From assembly GCA_016181565.1 (NCBI GenBank), contig JACOZA010000039.1:1-10097 (forward strand): 10,097 nt of DNA, given 5' to 3'. This stretch comes from Candidatus Sungiibacteriota bacterium (lineage in GTDB: Bacteria > Patescibacteriota > Minisyncoccia > Sungbacterales > JACQCQ01). A program made the position numbers and the translations under genes. The notes under the pieces were generated by a model. The model saw nothing but the letters and a program-made list of their open reading frames with translations. It had not been told where the DNA came from and made no database searches. Shown here piece after piece: positions 6,445-10,097 of the stretch. Numbering within the stretch: position 1 is the first letter of the stretch; the number at the start of each line of letters is the position of its first letter.

Positions 6445-6462
6445 CGAGAACAAGAGAAAGAA
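6445..6462. repeat. 18-bp inverted repeat, left copy
   Basis: CGAGAACAAGAGAAAGAA; its exact reverse complement is at 7339-7356. The pair brackets the three-gene operon, just inside the two box arrays. Confidence 0.85.
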
Positions 6463-6489
6463 GGAAAAGTAGATTAAGGAGGAATTGCG

Positions 6490-6861
6490 ATGGCAGAAGA
6501 CTTGCTCTCGATGAGCGATTCCGAGCGCCTCCGCTTCCTTCTCGCGCAAAAGCGGGGGAGACTGAAGCTGCTCTTCAAATTCGAGAAGGACCGCGGCATA
6601 CATCCGCGAGTGCTGCTCACATTCATTCGCGCTTTTCGGGAGGCTGGGATGCAGATGCCTGCTTATCGAGGCGTAGAAGATACAGAGCACAAAGAGCTGT
6701 ATGACTACATGGCTTTCACGGATCCCACAAGGGAACCGAAGGAACATGCGGAGCAACTCTTGTGGGCCCCGGCGACGGAAGCAACACCTCTATGCGATCG
6801 GTTACCTCGGAGAAGTCACTGGTGGGACTCGGTTGCATGGCGAAGTCGGATGGTCCGGTGA
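6490..6861 (+). CDS. 123-aa protein of unknown function, first gene of the small-gene operon
   Basis: ATG 6490 has AAGGAGG 7 nt upstream. The N-terminal ~70 residues are charged and probably helical (MSDSERLRFLLAQKRGRLKL, then RVLLTFIRAFREAGMQM); the tail is Trp/Arg-rich (RSHWWDSVAWRSRMVR). No family recognised. The tail from ~6770 looks unlike the rest, and another frame there reads smoothly (KQHLYAIGYLGEVTGGTRLH), so an old frameshift is possible. However, the TGA falls just before the next gene's Shine-Dalgarno, which fits an intact gene. Confidence 0.65.
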   Translation: MAEDLLSMSDSERLRFLLAQKRGRLKLLFKFEKDRGIHPRVLLTFIRAFREAGMQMPAYRGVEDTEHKELYDYMAFTDPTREPKEHAEQLLWAPATEATPLCDRLPRRSHWWDSVAWRSRMVR

Positions 6862-6884
6862 CCCAAAGGAGGTGAAAACTCCAA

Positions 6885-6986
6885 ATGCCCCACGCACTAT
6901 TCGTTCTGTCGCTCATAGGACTCATCGTGATTATCAGCGGGGCTGTCATTCAGCAGTACAGTCGCGGCAACGGACTCGTGAAATAA
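6885..6986 (+). CDS. 33-aa single-TM small protein
   Basis: Translation MPHALFVLSLIGLIVIISGA, then VIQQYSRGNGLVK. One membrane segment (~4-24) with a basic polar tail suggests N-out/C-in. AAAGGAGGTGAAAAC precedes ATG 6885 at good spacing, and the gene lies 23 bp after the previous stop and 35 bp before the next start. Operon position and ribosome site support it; function unknown. A toxin-like or regulatory membrane peptide is possible but unproven. Confidence 0.65.
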   Translation: MPHALFVLSLIGLIVIISGAVIQQYSRGNGLVK

Positions 6987-7021
6987 CAAGCTGGTGCGGC
7001 GGCCAACCTAAGGAGGCGAGC

Positions 7022-7294
7022 ATGAAGCTAGAGGCCAGTGCGTGGTCGAAGTTGCAAAAAATACATTTCCCGCGAGCGATTCTAAGCGCGCGCTTGGCCC
7101 TGGGCCTCACGCGCCGCGAGTTAGCTTCGCGAGCTGGAGTCACTGCGAGAACGATCTCGCTATGGGAACGCGGCATTCGTATGCCGAGAAGTGCAGATAT
7201 GGCTGCTTCCCTCGCAGATGCGTTGTATACTCGCATGGATTACCTGTTTCTCCCAGATCATGGAGGCCCCTGGGACATGGCCCCTCCCAACTAA
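7022..7294 (+). CDS. Xre/Cro-CI-type helix-turn-helix regulator
   Basis: 90-aa DNA-binding protein. Residues ~17-72 form the five-helix HTH_3 fold: ILSARLALGLTRRELASRAG, then VTARTISLWERGIRMPRSAD, then a last helix MAASLADALYTRMDYLF. The recognition helix is TARTISLWERG. AAGGAGG sits 5 nt before ATG 7022, which rules out the longer upstream-open frame. Last gene of the three-gene operon. As the only obvious regulator near the two ACGAA/TTCGT arrays, it is the best candidate to bind them, including the one abutting the 16S gene (inference). Confidence 0.85.
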   Translation: MKLEASAWSKLQKIHFPRAILSARLALGLTRRELASRAGVTARTISLWERGIRMPRSADMAASLADALYTRMDYLFLPDHGGPWDMAPPN

Positions 7295-7298
7295 TCAC

Positions 7299-7328
7299 CC
7301 ACGCGCGCCGCAGGCGCGGCGCGCGTGG
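7299..7328 (+). terminator. Strong GC hairpin after the Xre gene (probable terminator)
   Basis: CCACGCGCGCCGC (7299-7311) pairs perfectly with GCGGCGCGCGTGG (7316-7328) around AGGC. Only a loose pyrimidine tract (TATCTTTCTTTCTC) follows, so termination is likely but not certain. Confidence 0.65.
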
Positions 7329-7338
7329 CGTGGTATCT

Positions 7339-7356
7339 TTCTTTCTCTTGTTCTCG
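7339..7356. repeat. 18-bp inverted repeat, right copy
   Basis: TTCTTTCTCTTGTTCTCG, exact reverse complement of 6445-6462. Confidence 0.85.
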
Positions 7357-7375
7357 GCAGGTGTAACCGCAAATT

Positions 7376-7449
7376 GTTACGAAAGAACGCACGAACACGT
7401 ACGAAATTTTCGTATTTTTTCGTGTAGTAATTCGTATATATTCGTGGTT
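7376..7449 (+). promoter_or_regulatory. Phased ACGAA/TTCGT box array, copy 2, abutting 16S rRNA (probable rrn promoter)
   Basis: ACGAA at 7379, 7391 and 7401, then TTCGT at 7409, 7419, 7431 and 7441. The first six are perfectly mirror-symmetric around 7407 (spacings 12, 10, 8, 10, 12). TATATT (7437-7442) could be a -10; no consensus -35. The array ends about 10 bp before the probable 16S 5' end, so the rRNA would have almost no leader if it starts here. Near-copy of 6360-6436, with a 3-bp shorter centre. Confidence 0.7.
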
Positions 7450-7550
7450 CCCTGTTATCTAATAGAGGATTTGATCCTGGTCCAGGATGAACGCTGGCGG
7501 CGTGGATAAGGCATGCAAGTCGTGCGATGGTCTTTTTGGTTGATAGGGAA

Positions 7551-7595
7551 TTAGGTTTCATGGGTTTACCTATGATTCCTATGAACCTAGATACC
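7551..7595 (+). repeat. V1 hairpin with IVS-like arms
   Basis: TTAGGTTTCATGG (7551-7563) and ATGAACCTAGATACC (7581-7595) form a hairpin (one bulged T) within an enlarged V1 loop closed by GGTC/GACC. Both arms nearly repeat those of the helix-17 IVS (8096-8108 and 8497-8511). Confidence 0.65.
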
Positions 7596-7710
7596 ATATT
7601 GACCAGAGCGGCGAACGAGTTAGTAACGCCTTGGAACCTACCCCCGAGATGGGAATAATCCGCCGAAAGGCGGACTAATACCCAATGGCCTCGTGCCTCA
7701 CTAATGTTCA

Positions 7711-7814
7711 GCACTAAATGCAAAATGTAAATCTCAAAATGAAAAATTATGGAAGCGCTGAAAGCGCATCATAAACTTTTAATTTTGATTTTTTAACTTT
7801 GATTTTGAGTGCCG
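7711..7814 (+). repeat. AT-rich heptad-periodic palindrome inserted in 16S V2
   Basis: CTCAAAAT (7733-7740) pairs with ATTTTGAG (7802-7809); outside it GCACT pairs with AGTGC. The right arm read on the other strand is CTCAAAA TCAAAGT TAAAAAA TCAAAAT-like 7-mers, and the left arm also repeats every 7 bp (CAAAATG, TAAATCT, CAAAATG). The apex is GCGC-TGAAA-GCGC (7755-7767). It sits in the usually short helix between CTCGTGCCTC and GAGGTACGAG. Confidence 0.7.
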
Positions 7815-8081
7815 AGCAGCAGCGAGGTACGAGTAAACGGAGCAATCCGCTCGGGGAGGGGCCTAGGTCCTATCAGCTAGTTGGTGAGGTAATGGCTCAC
7901 CAAGGCTATGACGGGTAGGGGACCTGAGAGGGTGACCCCCAACGAGGGTACTGAGACACGGACCTTACACCTACGGGTGGCCGCAGTCGAGAATATTCGG
8001 CAATGGGCGCAAGCCTGACCGAGCGACGCCGCGTGCAGGAAGAAGGGCTTCGGCCTGTAAACTGCTTTTATCTGGGAAGAA

Positions 8082-8520
8082 GGGTAGTTGGTTTTTTAGG
8101 TTTCATGGAATAATTGAATGGATGGTAAAAATTCAGACGTACAAAGATTTGGAGGTCTATCAAAGAGCATATCGAATTGCGCTTGCCATTCACTTATTAA
8201 CTATGAAATTTCCTGCTCCGGATAAAACGGAGTTAGGAGGGCAAATGAGACGTGCATCAAAATCAATTGCGGCAAATATCGCAGAAGGTTTTGCACGAAG
8301 AAAATTTAAGAAGGAATATCTGCGATATCTAGGTATGGCTCGAGCCTCCTGTGATGAAATGCAGGTACATCTAAAATTCTCAATTGACTTGGGGTATCTT
8401 TCTGAAAAAGATTATCAGTCGTATTCAGAAGATTACACAATTTTGGGAAAACAGCTCTCGGCATTAATTAATGCATGGCTGAGATTCTAAAACCAATGGA
8501 ACCTAGAGATCCAACTATCC
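8082..8520 (+). mobile_element. Intervening sequence (IVS) in 16S helix 17
   Basis: The V3 helix GGGTAGTTGG (8082-8091) / CCAACTATCC (8511-8520) is extended by TTTTTAGGTTTCAT (8092-8105) / ATGGAACCTAGAGA (8496-8509) and then GG/CC, closing exactly around one ORF. It has the layout of bacterial 23S rRNA IVSs, which are normally excised by RNase III without religation. Whether it is removed here is unknown. Confidence 0.8.
8122..8490 (+). CDS. Four-helix-bundle protein, S23/23S rRNA-IVS-encoded (IVP) family
   Basis: 122-aa protein of the family found in rRNA intervening sequences and as free genes in many bacteria. Family hallmarks: YKDLEVYQRAYRIALAIHLL at the N-terminus, MKFPAPDKTELGGQMRRAS, KSIAANIAEGFARR (the SI..NIAEG signature, ~48-61), KEYLRYLGMARASCDEMQVH, then the last helix YTILGKQLSALINAW. 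About the usual family length (~115-130). ATG 8122 has no good Shine-Dalgarno and starts 14 nt past the left stem; the stop is 3 nt before the right stem, so the gene fills the loop. Function of the family is unproven; roles in IVS spread or rRNA binding have been suggested. Confidence 0.93.
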   Translation: MVKIQTYKDLEVYQRAYRIALAIHLLTMKFPAPDKTELGGQMRRASKSIAANIAEGFARRKFKKEYLRYLGMARASCDEMQVHLKFSIDLGYLSEKDYQSYSEDYTILGKQLSALINAWLRF

Positions 8521-8844
8521 TGACCGTACCAGATGAATAAGGAGCTGCAAACTTCGTGCCAGCAGCCGCGGTAATACGAAGGCTCCAAGCGTTATCCGGA
8601 TTTATTGGGCGTAAAGGGTCTCCAGACGATTGTGTTAGTCGGATGTTAAATCTCACTGCTTAACAGTGAGGCCGCATTCGAAACGGCACGACTTGAGGCA
8701 AGGAGAGGTGACTAGAATTCTTGGTGTAGGGGTGAAATCCGTTGATATCAAGGAGAATACCAAAGGCGAAGGCATGTCACTGGCCTTGTCCTGACGTTCA
8801 CAGACGAAAGCGTGGGGAGCGAATGGGATTAACACGCTCGCACG

Positions 8845-8968
8845 TGTCATTGCGCAGAGAAAATTTTCTTTCACCAAGGGGGAGACCCTTACAACCTCCC
8901 TATTCATAAGGCGCTACGCGCCATGAATTGACCCCCTTGAGTTTCAGAAGATTTTCTCTGCGCATACA
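8845..8968 (+). repeat. Long palindromic insertion near the intron 5' end
   Basis: Nested perfect arms: CACGTGT/ACACGTG, TGCGCAGAGAAAAT/ATTTTCTCTGCGCA, AAGGGGG/CCCCCTT, ATTCAT/ATGAAT and an apex GGCGC-TAC-GCGCC. It probably enlarges the P1 loop, separating the splice site from its candidate guide by 200 nt. Confidence 0.75.
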
Positions 8969-8974
8969 CGTGAC

Positions 8975-9147
8975 TCGCTACCGGACAGAAATGTTTGGTA
9001 GCGAACCGTAGGGGTACGGTGAGCAACTGGTCCCTGTTCTATCAAATCAAAGGAGAGCTAGCCACTTCGATACTGCGCAGTATAATAGTGGAGCGTCTCA
9101 AAACAAAGAACAGAAAAAACTTGTCCCGACCGCGTCTGACGCGGTCG
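8975..9147 (+). other. Intron RNA stems before the first intron gene
   Basis: No gene here. Visible helices: TCGCTACC/GGTAGCGA (~8975-9005), ACCGTA-GGGG-TACGGT (~9006-9021), CCACT/AGTGG enclosing TACTGCGCAGTA (~9061-9092), and CGACCGCGT-CTG-ACGCGGTCG (9127-9147). These are probably P2/P5/P6-type stems of the ribozyme, not assigned individually. Confidence 0.6.
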
Positions 9148-9241
9148 AGGATTCCGGCAAAGCGTAAGCAATGTTGGAAGCTATATGCTGGAACATCCGG
9201 TGTATCCGGTGCTACCACAACAACACACAGAGGAGGCGGTC

Positions 9242-9466
9242 ATGCCGCGATATCGTTTGACGTGCGAAACTGCTCGGTTCTACGAAGACGTGCCGACTGC
9301 CACGCGGGAGTTTGATGCTCCCAAAGATGATGCCGCGATTTACGCGGCAGAGAATCCTGCGGTGCCGCTGAAGATTGTCGTTCCCGGAGTGGGAGCAGTA
9401 AACGCGGCGCCGAGAGAACTCGTGGATTTGACGACAAGTCCACCGCGAGTGGTGAAGAAGTGGTGA
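9242..9466 (+). CDS. Intron-encoded 74-aa protein, unknown function
   Basis: AGAGGAGG ends 5 nt before ATG 9242, which decides the start over the in-frame ATG at 9185. Translation begins MPRYRLTCETARFYEDVPTA, then a helical acidic stretch (TREFDAPKDDAAIYAAENPA), a hydrophobic beta-like segment (VPLKIVVPGVGAVN) and a Pro/Lys tail (SPPRVVKKW). No homing-endonuclease motif and no family recognised. Codons are GC-rich and there is a Shine-Dalgarno as strong as in the upstream small-gene operon, so it may come from the same kind of source. Its message would be the rRNA precursor or excised intron. Confidence 0.65.
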   Translation: MPRYRLTCETARFYEDVPTATREFDAPKDDAAIYAAENPAVPLKIVVPGVGAVNAAPRELVDLTTSPPRVVKKW

Positions 9467-9496
9467 AAAAGCATCCGGCGAGTGTTGAATATGACG

Positions 9497-9533
9497 GCCA
9501 CGTCAAACGTGGCTCGTCGCGTTTGACGCGACG
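9497..9533 (+). repeat. Two adjacent perfect hairpins between the intron genes
   Basis: GCCACGT-CAA-ACGTGGC (9497-9513) and CGTCGCG-TTTGA-CGCGACG (9515-9533). The second resembles the stem at 9127-9147. No T-tract follows, so they are more likely intron RNA structure or gene punctuation than terminators. Confidence 0.7.
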
Positions 9534-9578
9534 GACAACCAGCAGGGAAGTCTAGTAGCAAAAGGAGGATATACCGCA

Positions 9579-9755
9579 ATGGATAGCGAAAGCGACTACC
9601 AGAAACTGCGCCGGCTCGAAGAGGAGTCGCGTGAGTGGTATCGCACGCAACGACCGAAGCGGTTTTACGAATCGGACTGCCCGGGCTCGATGGACGAGAA
9701 CAATCGTCAGATCACGATTCGAGAGCTTCGGAGGAAACTCAATCCACCAGACTAA
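9579..9755 (+). CDS. Intron-encoded 58-aa charged helical protein, unknown function
   Basis: AAAGGAGGA (9561-9569) precedes ATG 9579 by 9 nt. Translation begins MDSESDYQKLRRLEEESREW, continues YRTQRPKRFYESDCPGSMDE and ends NNRQITIRELRRKLNPPD. It is rich in Arg, Glu and Lys with two likely helices, consistent with a nucleic-acid or protein-binding peptide, but no family is recognised. The TAA ends 4 nt before the intron's R element (9760), so the gene is packed against the catalytic core. It could be a maturase-like helper or unrelated cargo (speculation). Confidence 0.65.
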   Translation: MDSESDYQKLRRLEEESREWYRTQRPKRFYESDCPGSMDENNRQITIRELRRKLNPPD

Positions 9756-9790
9756 ACCCCTCAGAGACTGCACGCCGAGGGCGAAGGTGG

Positions 9791-9879
9791 CAGGTCACAG
9801 GTCGCAGGTGATAGCGAGAAGGAAAGCGCCGCAAGCGCAAACCAACTTTCTATCACCTAGCACCTATTACCTATCACCT
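9791..9879 (+). repeat. Heptad-armed palindrome in the intron P8 region
   Basis: Left arm 7-mers CAGGTCA, CAGGTCG, CAGGTGA (9791-9811); right arm CTATCAC, CTAGCAC, CTATTAC, CTATCAC (9850-9877). AGGTGATAG (9806-9814) pairs perfectly with CTATCACCT (9850-9858). The apex is GCGC-CGCAA-GCGC, flanked by A-rich sequence. It sits between R and S, where P8 belongs. Confidence 0.8.
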
Positions 9880-9946
9880 CCGTCATGATACAGTCCGAAC
9901 TCACTGGCGACAGTGAGAGCACGGCAGAAATGCCCGTGCCAGCGAT

Positions 9947-10024
9947 AATTTTGAATTTTTCATTGTCATTTTGCCTTTTGCGTTTTGACTTTTGAATTCA
10001 ATTTTGTTGCTCGCAACAAAATTG
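9947..10024 (+). repeat. Heptad array and hairpin at the intron 3' end
   Basis: 7-mers TTTTGCC, TTTTGCG, TTTTGAC, TTTTGAA (~9970-9997), preceded by degenerate ones, then CAATTTTGTTG-CTCG-CAACAAAATTG (9999-10024), an 11-bp perfect hairpin ending exactly at the omega G. The reverse strand reads AAAAGTC AAAACGC AAAAGGC, as in the trmD repeat. Confidence 0.75.
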
Positions 10025-10097
10025 TAGATACCCCAGTAGTCCACGCCCTAAACGATGCAGATTAGCTATTTCGAGTATCGACCCTCGGAGTGGCGCA

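Larger units (their letters stand above)
8830..10024 (+). mobile_element. Group I intron in 16S at E. coli position ~788
   Basis: The exons GGAT (ending 8829) and TAGATACCC (from 10025) rejoin to the universal GGATTAGATACCC. The 5' exon ends in U and the intron in G (10024), as group I requires. R: CTCAGAGACTGCACGCCG (9760-9777). S: ATGATACAGTCCGAAC (9885-9900). P7 is GACTG (9766-9770) with CAGTC (9891-9895). P9 is CTCACTG-GCGA-CAGTGAG (9900-9917), followed by a GAAA-capped hairpin (9919-9939). A candidate P1 pairs exon GGGAT (8825-8829) with GTCCC (9030-9034), with U.G at the splice site. A possible P4-P5 lies at ~9051-9098; P3 and P6 are not resolved. It encodes no LAGLIDADG, HNH or GIY-YIG endonuclease but two small proteins. 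Confidence 0.82.
7457..10097 (+). rRNA. rrs: 16S ribosomal RNA gene, interrupted, 3' end beyond the window
   Basis: Conserved blocks in order: TTTGATCCTGG and AGGATGAACGCTGGCGGCGT (7471-7503), GCATGCAAGTCG, GTAGGGGACCTGAGAGGGTG region, ACTGAGACACGG, GTGCCAGCAGCCGCGGTAA (from 8556), GGATTTATTGGGCGTAAAG, GGTGTAGGGGTGAAATCC, then split GGAT / TAGATACCCCAGTAGTCC. Interruptions: enlarged V1 (~7531-7604), heptad palindrome in V2 (7711-7814), IVS with ORF in helix 17 (8082-8520), group I intron (8830-10024). The 5' end is an estimate. The 5' block reads TCCTGGTCCAGGATG instead of TCCTGGCTCAGGATG, a mismatch to common 27F primers; the intron splits the 806R site. The window ends ~70 nt into the exon after the intron. 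Confidence 0.97.

Noticed and set aside
6701..7021. N-terminal extension of the Xre regulator (open frame from 6701)
   Set aside because: Overlaps the 123-aa and 33-aa genes and passes a perfect Shine-Dalgarno/ATG at 7022 where the family fold begins.
7295..7723. 142-aa minus-strand ORF across the 16S start, and 7042-7509 plus-strand ORF
   Set aside because: Both cross the box array and the 16S 5' end or overlap the Xre gene; no start signals.
9631..9888. 85-aa plus-strand ORF over the second intron gene and P7/P8
   Set aside because: Runs through the intron R element and heptad repeat; starts inside the better-supported 58-aa gene in another frame.
9791..9997. CRISPR array
   Set aside because: The repeats are 7 bp with no spacers; they are heptad arrays.
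8830..10024. Homing endonuclease or remnant
   Set aside because: No LAGLIDADG, GIY-YIG, HNH or His-Cys box motif in any frame I could read.
8830..10024. Archaeal-type bulge-helix-bulge intron
   Set aside because: Group I R/S elements, P7 pairing, U before and G at the end of the intron favour group I.

Overview
The window looks like a chromosomal segment of a Candidate Phyla Radiation (Patescibacteria) bacterium. The 16S rRNA gene has the CPR style: divergent V1/V2, a changed 27F site, a protein-coding intervening sequence and a group I intron. The protein genes also fit: short, tightly packed, with a DMT-transporter/glycosidase fusion of a kind I associate with CPR genomes. This placement is inference from the sequence alone.

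Layout. Bases 1-647: 3' part of trmD (tRNA m1G37 methyltransferase), interrupted in frame by a 7-bp tandem repeat. 719-5192: a sugar-related block with a TrpR/YerC-like repressor, a GH1 beta-glycosidase, a 10-TM DMT permease fused to a GH5-like glycosidase, a structured RNA (possibly SRP RNA) with its own promoter, and a ROK-family sugar kinase. The repressor and GH1 genes share a CTCTAGAG-centred palindrome at their starts, so the repressor probably controls itself and the glycosidase. GH1 and the fusion would release or move sugars and the ROK kinase would phosphorylate them.

5193-7456: an accessory region of very small genes with strong Shine-Dalgarno sequences. It holds a 63-aa two-TM protein with its own terminator, a consensus promoter followed by about 270 bp without an ORF (probable ncRNA), and a minus-strand 61-aa gene that has its own promoter and terminator and sits between 21-bp inverted repeats. 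A three-gene plus-strand operon follows (123 aa, a 33-aa single-TM protein, a 90-aa Xre-type regulator). The operon lies between two copies of a ~75-bp element built from helically phased ACGAA/TTCGT boxes; the second copy directly abuts the 16S gene.

7457-10097 (runs off the end): the 16S rRNA gene, interrupted several times. V1 is enlarged by a hairpin whose arms resemble those of the later IVS. V2 carries an AT-rich palindrome with 7-bp periodicity. Helix 17 (V3) carries an intervening sequence encoding a four-helix-bundle (S23/IVP family) protein. After E. coli position ~788 there is a 1195-bp group I intron with recognisable R/S (P7), P9 and omega-G elements. It has no homing endonuclease; instead it carries two small unknown proteins, each with a perfect Shine-Dalgarno, and further heptad/palindromic insertions. 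The same heptad repeat style appears in trmD, 16S V2 and twice in the intron, which suggests one spreading repeat family.
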